Shown here piece after piece: positions 6,420 to 12,790 of a stretch of DNA of 27,183 nucleotides. Origin of the DNA: a virus; the IMG/VR virus record IMGVR_UViG_3300008117_000584, positions 1-27,183 of that record; one strand, written 5' to 3'. The notes under the pieces are model-generated. The model did not search any database and was not told the origin of the DNA. It saw only the letters and a list, made by a program, of their open reading frames with translations. How positions within the stretch are numbered: position 1 is the first letter of the stretch; the number at the start of each line of letters is the position of its first letter. The position numbers were made by a program, and so were the translations under genes.

Positions 6420-7097
6420 ATGAACTCATTCCACAAAGACAATTTGGAAGCATTGCAGAAATTTCAGCAAATGCTTAACGCAACACCTGATAAGGACGGC
6501 ATTGAAAAGACACCCGATGGTAAGGCGGTAACACTTGTAGTATCACACGTTGAAACCACACTTGATGAAATGTTCTTCGGCCATTGGCGCACTGAGAATT
6601 TTAAGTGGGAACGTATAGCCAATGAGATAGTTGGTAGTCTTGACTTGGTTGTGATTCACCCCATCACCGGGTATGAATTGCGCAGGACAGGTGCAGGTAG
6701 TATAGTCATTATGGTGGACAAGGTACCGCCTCACATATCCACTGATCCAATAGAACGCAATAGATGGGCATTAAACGCAGATAACAAAAAGCCTAACGCA
6801 TTAGACCTTGCGTTTCCTAAACTCAAAACAGAGTGCCTTAAAAACGCTGCAGTGTCCTTTGGTAAGTTGTTAGGGCGTGACCTTAACCGAAAGAATGTAG
6901 ATGTATACAAGCCATTCAAGTTGAAGACTGGTATTGCTGCAGGCAACAAAGATGTGCAGTACCTACATGAACTCATTGAAAAGGCAAAGAACTTGGATGA
7001 TTTGGACATCATTCTCCAGGCATGCCCGGAACAATTCTTTGCGGAAATAGAACCGTTAGTAAATGTTAAAAAGCAACAACTCAGCGGATTGTTGTAA
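6420..7097 (+). CDS. Putative single-strand annealing protein (Rad52/Sak-like)
   Basis: A 225-residue protein resembling phage Rad52-fold recombinases that anneal complementary single strands. Supporting features are VETTLDEMFFGHWRTENFKW near residues 43-62, a strand-rich core (EIVGSLDLVVIHPITGYELRR, GAGSIVIM), and a helix KTECLKNAAVSFGKLLGRDLNRK near 138-160. That helix matches the 'AL..AA..FG..L' helix of Sak-type proteins. A helical tail of about 60 residues follows. The exonuclease gene lies 29 bases downstream, the usual partner in Red/RecET-type two-component recombination, which strengthens the call. A structural prediction would decide between Rad52, ERF and RecT folds. Confidence 0.65.
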   Translation: MNSFHKDNLEALQKFQQMLNATPDKDGIEKTPDGKAVTLVVSHVETTLDEMFFGHWRTENFKWERIANEIVGSLDLVVIHPITGYELRRTGAGSIVIMVDKVPPHISTDPIERNRWALNADNKKPNALDLAFPKLKTECLKNAAVSFGKLLGRDLNRKNVDVYKPFKLKTGIAAGNKDVQYLHELIEKAKNLDDLDIILQACPEQFFAEIEPLVNVKKQQLSGLL

Positions 7098-7126
7098 TAT
7101 ATTCGCCCTATCAATAACAACACACA

Positions 7127-7891
7127 ATGGAACAGACACTATTTAGAGCATCACAGCTTGGTAAGCTAATGACTGATGCAAGAACAAAGACAGGACTTTC
7201 TGAAACCTGCAAGAGCGCACTGCTTGAAATCTACATCCAAGAAAAGTACAAGCGGTACAAAGACATCAGCAACAAGTACATTGAGAAAGGTTTGGCAGTA
7301 GAGAATGATGCTATTGACCTTTGGCGCAGGGAACGCAATCAAATCGTGTTTAAAAATGAGCAGATGTTTACCAATGACTTCATCAAAGGCACACCTGATT
7401 TGCTTATCAAAGATGGTGGTGCAGTGGTGAACGTGCCGGATATCAAATCATCATGGGACATCCACACCTTCATTGATGCAAAGGTGAATGAACTAAGCAA
7501 AGACTACTATTGGCAAGGTCAAGCCTACATGTGGCTAACCGGTGCAAAGACTGCAACCTTCTGCTTTGTGCTTGTCAATGCACCAAGTCAAATGATAGAT
7601 ACCGAAAAGTATCGCCTATCATTGCGTATGAACTTGATAGATCCACAGAGCAATCCTGAATTCATCAAGAAGGCACAGCGCATTGAAAAAAATATGATAT
7701 ACGATTTGCCTACATTCCTTGCTGAAAATCCACACGCTAACCTTGAAAGTGATTTGTCAAGTTGGGAATATGATATACCAGTGCAGGAGCGTATACATGA
7801 GAAGGTTGTAGAGTTTGATGCTGATGCAATAGCAAAGCTTCAGGAGCGTGTACCAATGTGGCGTGAATATCTTAATACCTTAGCACTATGA
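7127..7891 (+). CDS. YqaJ-like PD-(D/E)XK exonuclease
   Basis: A 254-residue member of the lambda-exonuclease/YqaJ fold. It degrades 5' strands from double-strand ends to feed the annealing protein. Visible motifs are FRASQLGKLMT at the N-terminus (YqaJ-type 'S.lgkLMt'), KGLAVENDAI (acidic residue near 59), GTPDLLI (D91), VPDIKSSW (D105 and K107, so a D-x-K rather than the usual E-x-K), and YYWQGQAYMWL (Q130, helix after the catalytic core). Length fits the family. It ends in an ATGA overlap with the next gene. Confidence 0.8.
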   Translation: MEQTLFRASQLGKLMTDARTKTGLSETCKSALLEIYIQEKYKRYKDISNKYIEKGLAVENDAIDLWRRERNQIVFKNEQMFTNDFIKGTPDLLIKDGGAVVNVPDIKSSWDIHTFIDAKVNELSKDYYWQGQAYMWLTGAKTATFCFVLVNAPSQMIDTEKYRLSLRMNLIDPQSNPEFIKKAQRIEKNMIYDLPTFLAENPHANLESDLSSWEYDIPVQERIHEKVVEFDADAIAKLQERVPMWREYLNTLAL

Positions 7892-8232
7892 GTAATGATA
7901 GATTGATATCCCATAAATTTTTAATTAGTGCAGGATGCGAAAAACCTACGAGATATTACGATGCACGATTAGACCAATTTTGTGTTTATTATAAAATTGA
8001 AGGATATGATTGTGACATATTAATAAGACCATTAGCGCAGGTTATAGGCGAAATTTCTCCATCAAAACAAGTAGATGATTATTCGGATATTGAATTTTTG
8101 ATAAGACATCACACTGGAGATTGGACTGTATTTATAAATAATTTAGGGAATCACTTGGTAACGTTACATACTGAACGGGAACTTTTAAATTTGTTTGAGG
8201 CTTGTAAATGTCCAAAGTACACAGAAGAATGA
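7888..8232 (+). CDS. Unknown protein, AT-rich
   Basis: A 114-residue protein with no family I recognise. It is beta-rich and acidic (DRLISHKFLISAG, FCVYYKIEGYDCDILIRPL, IEFLIRHHTGDWTVFINNLG). ATGA overlaps at both ends place it firmly in the coupled operon. Its codons are visibly more A/T-ending than those of the exonuclease before it, which hints at separate acquisition. Confidence 0.6.
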   Translation: MSNDRLISHKFLISAGCEKPTRYYDARLDQFCVYYKIEGYDCDILIRPLAQVIGEISPSKQVDDYSDIEFLIRHHTGDWTVFINNLGNHLVTLHTERELLNLFEACKCPKYTEE

Positions 8233-8369
8233 CCACCGACCAACTCAAAGACCACGTGCGCAATTCAATGCAGCACTACTACAACAAAGAGCAAGTAATC
8301 GAATTAATCAACAAGCTAAACAATGAAAGCAAAAGACAAGGCATGGCAACTGTACTCGAACTATTTTGA
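8229..8369 (+). CDS. Small protein, unknown function
   Basis: A 46-residue protein (opens MTTDQLKDHVRNSMQHYYNK, then EQVIELINKL). It starts in an ATGA overlap with the 114-residue gene and runs 47 bases into the next gene in another frame. The start overlap and helix-forming composition support coding. An in-frame ATG at 8208 is less likely. Confidence 0.5.
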   Translation: MTTDQLKDHVRNSMQHYYNKEQVIELINKLNNESKRQGMATVLELF

Positions 8370-8610
8370 TATTATCGAGAATGGTAAGCAAGAAGGCAAC
8401 CTTGTGCAGGTGCATATCAAAGCAGTGAACGCTGCGTTGTTTGCAGTGGATGAAGCACTGATGTACGCACCGGATGATATCGTCAATGACTTTGAAGGCA
8501 CAGGTGAATACTACTCAGTAAAGGCATACTACTACCACGTCAAAAACGAACTGCTAAAACTCAATGGGAAAACACAGAAAGAACTGGACAATAGAGCAGT
8601 TGAAGGATGA
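8323..8610 (+). CDS. Small conserved phage protein, unknown function
   Basis: A 95-residue helical protein opening MKAKDKAWQLYSNYFDIIE, with a long middle helix (AVNAALFAVDEALM) and aromatic GEYYSVKAYYYHVKNELL. Similar 'KxKAxxLxxxF' proteins are common in Bacteroidota phage early operons, but their function is unknown. It overlaps genes on both sides by 47 bases in different frames. Confidence 0.6.
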   Translation: MKAKDKAWQLYSNYFDIIENGKQEGNLVQVHIKAVNAALFAVDEALMYAPDDIVNDFEGTGEYYSVKAYYYHVKNELLKLNGKTQKELDNRAVEG

Positions 8611-8737
8611 GCGCATACGGTTGCTTGCGCTGTTCATTGGTGCTAAAACCAACTACATGAAGAACTTCCTGCACTACAAAATCAAATCCGTCAACAAAGA
8701 ACTTTACACAATAACTAAAGAAACAAAGTATTTATGA
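8564..8737 (+). CDS. Small basic protein, unknown function
   Basis: A 57-residue Lys-rich protein (opens MGKHRKNWTIEQLKDERIRL, then LLALFIGAKTNYMKNFLHYK). It begins inside the 95-residue gene and ends in an ATGA overlap with the 73-residue gene. This fills what would otherwise be a 123-base gap between those genes. The overlap pattern is the main evidence. Confidence 0.5.
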   Translation: MGKHRKNWTIEQLKDERIRLLALFIGAKTNYMKNFLHYKIKSVNKELYTITKETKYL

Positions 8738-8955
8738 AAGCAACAATAACCTTTGATCTACAAGAAGACCAGCACGCATTTGATTGCGCTGTTAATGGTA
8801 TGAAATATTTTGACTTGATTGACGACATCAGGCAGCACTTGCGCAGCCTTGAAAAGTACCAAGACCTAACACCTGAACAATATGAAATAGTTGGAAAGAT
8901 TAGAGAATGGCTGCATGACGAATTACTTAATGCAGCATTAGCAGATAAGTTTTGA
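8734..8955 (+). CDS. Conserved small phage protein, unknown function
   Basis: A 73-residue acidic protein with the pattern MKATITFDLQEDQHAFDCAVNGMKYFDLIDDIRQHLR, then a KY..LTPEQYE stretch. This architecture is very widespread in phage early regions, usually near recombination and replication genes, but no function is known. It is the last gene of the rightward block; the leftward block's last gene ends 30 bases away. I see no terminator in the gap. Confidence 0.65.
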   Translation: MKATITFDLQEDQHAFDCAVNGMKYFDLIDDIRQHLRSLEKYQDLTPEQYEIVGKIREWLHDELLNAALADKF

Positions 8956-8985
8956 TGCGTTATCTAATCCTTAGCAGTGGGCGAA

Positions 8986-9231
8986 TCATTGCTGCACCTT
9001 GCGATAGCCCTGCTTCCAAAGAAACCTACCCAGAGCTTCGCCTTCAGCATCTACCTTTTCCTCACTCCATTCCGGTTGAATGTGATGTAGATATTCATGA
9101 ACAAGCACAATAAGGTAGCGCATAGGTGGCAGCGTTGGGTCTATCTCTATCACATTATCACAATACAACCCATCAGCCTTTTCTCTACCGAGTTTGCGCT
9201 GAATAACTTTTGGATGTGGCTTGCGTTTCAT
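8986..9231 (-). CDS. Minimal HExxH zinc-peptidase-like protein
   Basis: An 81-residue protein with VLVHEYLHHIQPEW, so a zinc-binding H45-E46-Y-L-H49 motif on a predicted helix and acidic residues after it as possible third ligands. It is far shorter than typical SprT or ImmA proteins, little more than the active-site helix pair and a basic N-terminus (MKRKPHPKVIQRKLGREK). A role in lysis, virion processing or host protein cleavage cannot be told from sequence. It lies after the terminator at 9289-9317, so it needs read-through or its own promoter, which I could not identify. Confidence 0.6.
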   Translation of the reverse strand: MKRKPHPKVIQRKLGREKADGLYCDNVIEIDPTLPPMRYLIVLVHEYLHHIQPEWSEEKVDAEGEALGRFLWKQGYRKVQQ

Positions 9232-9288
9232 TGTGCTATATTTGCCAAGTTCAAGCAGACCGCTTGTGTTTTTGTTATTGATTGATTG

Positions 9289-9317
9289 AAAAAGCCCTGC
9301 AACGGTGGGGCTTTTTT
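9289..9317 (-). terminator. Intrinsic terminator after the phosphoesterase gene
   Basis: AAAAAGCCC (9289-9297) pairs with GGGCTTTTT (9308-9316) around a 10-base loop. In the leftward direction the hairpin ends in a T-run just past the stop of the gene at 9319. The symmetric A/T flanks mean it could also stop rightward transcription. Confidence 0.75.
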
Positions 9318-9318
9318 A

Positions 9319-10245
9319 CTATCTAATCTTACCATTCACAATACGGTAGTTGCTCACTTCAAAATCACCTGAATCCATTATCCGCACATGTGCAAATCCG
9401 TGATGGTGCTTGTTGATGGGCAGGTAATCCGGATGCAGTTCACATAGACACGCCACACTCCAGCACGTAGTAATCTTGCCATTTATGTTTGGCTCTGTAT
9501 GTTCGCTCGCCTGGTGATGATGACCACACAAAGCATTAGCCTTTGCACGTAAAAACAAACCACGTGCAATGTTTACAGGGCTGAACACCGATGCTCCAAG
9601 TTCATGCCCGTGCAAGATTGTCAAGTTTCCTGCATGTATTACTTGCTTATCCGGTATGAAAGTAATATTCAGTTCATCAAGCTTCATCAATGATTCAAAA
9701 CTGAATTCATTCATTCCAAGTAAATCAGGAGCATTGCGCATGATGTAGTGATCATAACGCACATCGTGGTTGCCGCACTTGTAATAGATAGCCGCATTCG
9801 GGAAAAGCTTGCGCAGCGTTTGCAAGAATTGCCTTGTCATTAATACCTCATGGCCAAAGTTGCGCTTGCGTGGGTCTTTCTCAAACCTGCTAATAGCATA
9901 GAGCAACAGTATATTGTTGTGGTTTATCGGTAGCTTGAATGGTTGGTAGTTTGATTCCTGTGATGGTGGCAGGTCAAGTGGATTAGAACTGCCCGGTACT
10001 AACTCATCCAACAGGCTGTTAAACTGATTGAGATTTGTTTCAAGTTTGGATAGGTTACCATTGCCATATGTTTTTGGCTTCTTTTCTACATGACCGTTGT
10101 AGTTCCGCCACGCAATATACATGCGCTCGAAAGAGCGATACTTTAAAGGAACATTATACTTAGCCATAGCCGCAAGTATGCGCTCCTTTACAGGTCCTTC
10201 CGCAGCTAATATCTCAGGATATATCGCGGTGTATTTTCCGTTCAT
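9319..10245 (-). CDS. Calcineurin-type metallophosphoesterase lacking motifs I-II
   Basis: A 308-residue phage metallophosphoesterase. The N-terminal ~55 residues resemble the helical DNA-binding-like lead domain of this phage family. Recognised family motifs are YAISRFEKDPRKR (116-128), YYKCGNHDVRY (motif III GNHD, 158-161), LHGHELG (211-217) and LCGHHHQASEH (239-249), then CWSVACLCELHPDY. Normally the DxH (motif I) and GD (motif II) metal ligands lie about 40 residues before the FEKDPRKR stretch. Here ILLL (112-115) joins directly to YAISRF, so both motifs are absent without a frame change. The enzyme is therefore probably inactive or altered, unless this is an assembly error. Lysis genes are its upstream neighbours. 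Confidence 0.75.
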   Translation of the reverse strand: MNGKYTAIYPEILAAEGPVKERILAAMAKYNVPLKYRSFERMYIAWRNYNGHVEKKPKTYGNGNLSKLETNLNQFNSLLDELVPGSSNPLDLPPSQESNYQPFKLPINHNNILLLYAISRFEKDPRKRNFGHEVLMTRQFLQTLRKLFPNAAIYYKCGNHDVRYDHYIMRNAPDLLGMNEFSFESLMKLDELNITFIPDKQVIHAGNLTILHGHELGASVFSPVNIARGLFLRAKANALCGHHHQASEHTEPNINGKITTCWSVACLCELHPDYLPINKHHHGFAHVRIMDSGDFEVSNYRIVNGKIR

Positions 10246-10249
10246 ATGG

Positions 10250-10543
10250 TTATTTATTTGCTTTCAGGAATCCTGTCAGCTCCGCAAGGTGGCTACTTAT
10301 CATCGTAACCTGGCTCTGTATTGCATCCATCTTCATCTCCAACTTGTCATTCTTGCTGTTCATTTCATTCTTCTGCTCTTTCATGGCATCATTGATTAGT
10401 TGGATTTCTCTTTTGTGGAATGTTTCAATACTACGCACCTGCATAGTTACCTTGTCAACACTACGCTTCAGGGCAAAGTACAAGCTTGCAAGTGATATTG
10501 CAGCACCGATTATCGTAATCAAATCTTTCAATTCAAATTCCAT
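10250..10543 (-). CDS. Membrane-anchored coiled-coil protein (XhlA-like?)
   Basis: A 97-residue protein with an N-terminal membrane segment (LITIIGAAISLASLYFAL, about 8-25) followed by a long coiled coil rich in Lys, Glu and Met (about 30-90). This layout resembles XhlA-type lysis accessories and inner-membrane spanin-like proteins. It sits at the end of the lysis cassette, two bases after the preceding gene. No motif fixes the function. Confidence 0.5.
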   Translation of the reverse strand: MEFELKDLITIIGAAISLASLYFALKRSVDKVTMQVRSIETFHKREIQLINDAMKEQKNEMNSKNDKLEMKMDAIQSQVTMISSHLAELTGFLKANK

Positions 10544-10545
10544 CG

Positions 10546-10986
10546 CTATAAGATTGCAAAATATATAGTAGAAAAAGTTAATACTGTTACACCTAAAGTG
10601 AGTGCTACGTTGTTAAATATTAACCGCTTGTTGGTTTGCTTCAACTTTGCTATCTCGTTATCCTTCTCAGTAGCTATAGCCTTTTCAACTGCCTGCTTAT
10701 TATCGTATATCTGCTGCAATGTTTCATAACTTGCTGCTTGAATGCCTGTAATCTTAGAATAGTACAGTGTTTTTAGCTTCTCAAGTTGGTAAAGTGAGTC
10801 TATTTCCTGCGCTGTACCATACCAGTACATCATGCTATTGTAGTTGAGATTGAAAAGTTGCAGATCGTAGGTTGTAAGTTCGGGTGTAAAATCCTGCTTT
10901 AAGTAGGCTGTCCGACTTTTTGAGCGTTGCGCGAAACTGAGCATTGGCAGCAGAAGGAGTAGAACTAAGAATTTGGTATGTTTCAT
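10546..10986 (-). CDS. Exported membrane protein, possible spanin partner
   Basis: A 146-residue protein with a signal peptide (MKHTKFLVLLLLLPMLSFAQ; the cleavage context FAQ is typical of Bacteroidota, and there is no lipobox Cys). A helical, Gln/Tyr-rich periplasmic region (about 30-118) and a C-terminal membrane segment (VALTLGVTVLTFSTIYFAIL) follow. Its first 152 bases overlap the end of the preceding gene in another frame, recalling the nested Rz/Rz1 arrangement. Without a lipobox it is not a classical outer-membrane spanin. Confidence 0.55.
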   Translation of the reverse strand: MKHTKFLVLLLLLPMLSFAQRSKSRTAYLKQDFTPELTTYDLQLFNLNYNSMMYWYGTAQEIDSLYQLEKLKTLYYSKITGIQAASYETLQQIYDNKQAVEKAIATEKDNEIAKLKQTNKRLIFNNVALTLGVTVLTFSTIYFAIL

Positions 10987-11245
10987 TTTTGTAGTATTCG
11001 TTTTTGATTTCTTGATGCTGGATGATAGTATCCTGATGCACGTTTAGTGAATCAATCTTAGCAAATAGGCTATCTGTTTTTTCGTTATTAGTTTGGATGA
11101 TTTGATATAGCGAATCATTGACATCCTGTAACCTTTTTACAGCAGGATTTGTTACGGGCCTATTGCAACTACGCACGCTAAATATCACGGCCATCGTAAG
11201 AATTACAACAGACATTCCAACTAAGAGCTTTGTCTTTTTCCCCAT
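10835..11245 (-). CDS. Rz-like inner-membrane spanin candidate
   Basis: A 136-residue protein with an N-terminal membrane anchor (LLVGMSVVILTMAVIFSV, about 7-24), then a long periplasmic coiled coil (VKRLQDVNDSLYQIIQTNNE onward, about 36-90). Type II topology plus coiled coil is the i-spanin layout. It overlaps the endolysin by 25 bases upstream and the exported protein by 152 bases downstream. It would link inner to outer membrane in the last step of lysis. The call rests on topology and position, not sequence identity. Confidence 0.55.
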   Translation of the reverse strand: MGKKTKLLVGMSVVILTMAVIFSVRSCNRPVTNPAVKRLQDVNDSLYQIIQTNNEKTDSLFAKIDSLNVHQDTIIQHQEIKNEYYKNETYQILSSTPSAANAQFRATLKKSDSLLKAGFYTRTYNLRSATFQSQLQ

Positions 11246-11802
11246 CGTGTAATGTGTAAGTTTTTATTAAGTGGACGAATCTTGTAGTATACACCATCAC
11301 GTGTTCTGCTATCACGCATGCCCTGTTCATTGGTATTACCCTCAATGGTACGTACTGAATACTTGGCTACCTTATCTACTATACCGGTGTGACCTATACC
11401 CTTATATCGTTTCTTTATCAAGCTGCCATAACTCAAAGTCATGATAAGCACATCACCGTCTTGGAATGATTGCACAAACTTGCCATTAGTAAACACCACA
11501 TCATTGCGATTGTACGCAGTAGGTGACCACCCCGTAATTGTATTATCAATACCACACTCATTGAGCATAGCCATGACAAAGAATGAACACCAAGCATAGC
11601 CGGGTTTCCACCCTTGCTGTTTCATCAGAATCAACAGAGCCTTATCATTAAAGCCCATGTTATTTCCACCTTGTTCTTTTACGCCTACAAATGATGCAGC
11701 TGTTGCCCTTACACAATAGCCGTCATCAGCAAGTAAAGAATAAAGAGGTATGCAGCAAAGTAGAATGCATATAAGAGCAGGTATAAGACAACCTTTTGCC
11801 AT
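11221..11802 (-). CDS. CHAP/NlpC-like endolysin with N-terminal membrane signal
   Basis: A 193-residue peptidoglycan hydrolase. Residues 8-24 (PALICILLCCIPLYSLL) form a signal or signal-arrest-release anchor, so export may not need a large holin lesion. The catalytic part has GYAWCSFFV (nucleophile C72), GIGHTGIVDKV (H138) and TIEGNTNEQG, the usual Cys-His papain-like pattern of phage CHAP-type amidases/endopeptidases. It overlaps the holin-like gene by 94 bases and the spanin-like gene by 25. Extra cysteines in the N-terminal segment (C5, C12, C16, C17) and C30 are unusual and might control activation, as in some SAR endolysins. Confidence 0.75.
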   Translation of the reverse strand: MAKGCLIPALICILLCCIPLYSLLADDGYCVRATAASFVGVKEQGGNNMGFNDKALLILMKQQGWKPGYAWCSFFVMAMLNECGIDNTITGWSPTAYNRNDVVFTNGKFVQSFQDGDVLIMTLSYGSLIKKRYKGIGHTGIVDKVAKYSVRTIEGNTNEQGMRDSRTRDGVYYKIRPLNKNLHITRWGKRQSS

Positions 11803-12131
11803 GTGGTTAGATAGGTGTTTATTTCATACTTGACTTCCTTGTTATATATCTCCCGTTGTAGTGCCCTAAAATTGAATCTAATGCCTAAAAAAACCACAAA
11901 GTTTGCAAAGACCATAATCATTGCAGCAAGTACAATGTACTGCACATATTCGGTGCTAATGAGAGCATCACCAAAATAGGCAACGGATACTGTACCAGAT
12001 ACGGCAAATAGCAAAAAGGCAAGTGGTATAGACCAAAAGCCGTCAAACAATTCCAACTTGTAACGCAATCCTTTTAAGGTTACGCTTGGCACTTTACGGC
12101 TTAGTGGCTTTTGCTGCTTCTTTGTTGACAT
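11709..12131 (-). CDS. Holin-like multi-pass membrane protein
   Basis: A 140-residue protein with a positively charged N-terminus and three to four hydrophobic segments: IPLAFLLFAVSGTVSVAYF (about 35-53), YIVLAAMIMVFANFVVFLGI (about 65-84) and VVLYLLLYAFYFAAYLFILYLL (about 114-135). Position directly before the endolysin, with a 94-base overlap in another frame, suggests the holin. It is long for a holin, so another membrane role is possible. Confidence 0.55.
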   Translation of the reverse strand: MSTKKQQKPLSRKVPSVTLKGLRYKLELFDGFWSIPLAFLLFAVSGTVSVAYFGDALISTEYVQYIVLAAMIMVFANFVVFLGIRFNFRALQREIYNKEVKYEINTYLTTWQKVVLYLLLYAFYFAAYLFILYLLMTAIV

Positions 12132-12216
12132 TGCTGCGTAGTTTTAGTGCCAATTCACGCTCATACTTTCTCAACCTTTCGGTGTATTCTTGTTTCAGCG
12201 TTTTCTTTTCACTCAT
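12094..12216 (-). CDS. Small basic helical protein, unknown function
   Basis: A 40-residue Lys/Glu-rich helical protein (opens MSEKKTLKQEYTERLRKYER). It starts in an ATGA overlap with the stop of the DUF6712-like gene and overlaps the holin-like gene by 38 bases. The overlap at both ends supports coding; function unknown. Confidence 0.5.
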   Translation of the reverse strand: MSEKKTLKQEYTERLRKYERELALKLRSNVNKEAAKATKP

Positions 12217-12782
12217 GGTATGCGGTTAAGTATATTTCTGCTATAAGTCGCACGATAACTTGTTGATGTGTTACCACTGCTGAACTGGTAATTCAAAGTA
12301 TTTGTCACATCGGTGCGTGGTGATCTATCTGGCCAAGTAGCTGTTGAATATTCAGGAAACAAACTGCTATTTGCGCAAAGATAATCAACCAAAAGTGTGG
12401 TGTAGTGTTCTGCATTTTGCCTTGCACGGTCTATCATATCCTTCATTACTGCATCCGATACAGGCACAGTGTCTTCAGATTGCCTTTGCACCAATGTGCC
12501 ATTGTCCATTCGATAGCAAAGGTTAGGTGTTAGGTCCACCATTACCCACCAAAGAAGGCACTTTTGTATGTAATCGTCAAGCAATACTTGATAGTTGCCG
12601 GCAATGGTGTTGTTTGCTACATCAGTCTTTATCTTATTGAACAAGTCAGTTCCCAAAAATGGAAGTAACCACTTATCCTGTGCAAGATAGATAGATGGAT
12701 AGATAAGATTAGGGTCAACACTACCATTCACCGTAGTGTATTTCTTGACGTAGTTTTCTGAGATTAAAAGTACTTCAGCCAT
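12213..12782 (-). CDS. DUF6712-like head-tail connector candidate
   Basis: A 189-residue protein with the pattern LLISENYVKKYTTVNGSVDPNLIYPSIYLAQDKWLLPFLGT, characteristic of a family found after portal genes in Bacteroidota phages. A helical middle (DDYIQKCLLWWVMVDLTPNLCYR) and a polar Ser/Thr/Asn-rich C-terminus follow. The position just after the portal and the helical core fit a connector/adaptor closing the head, but this is inference. Confidence 0.65.
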   Translation of the reverse strand: MAEVLLISENYVKKYTTVNGSVDPNLIYPSIYLAQDKWLLPFLGTDLFNKIKTDVANNTIAGNYQVLLDDYIQKCLLWWVMVDLTPNLCYRMDNGTLVQRQSEDTVPVSDAVMKDMIDRARQNAEHYTTLLVDYLCANSSLFPEYSTATWPDRSPRTDVTNTLNYQFSSGNTSTSYRATYSRNILNRIP

Positions 12783-12790
12783 AGTAATAT

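Noticed and set aside
6396-6420. Third copy of the RNA element before the annealing gene
   Set aside because: TTTAAATCC resembles the conserved loop and start of helix 2, but no partner strands, hairpin or other conserved blocks follow before the ATG at 6420.
9237-9244. Rightward promoter TATATTTG between the HExxH and phosphoesterase genes
   Set aside because: It matches the -7 consensus, but no -33 element lies at the right spacing and no rightward gene follows.
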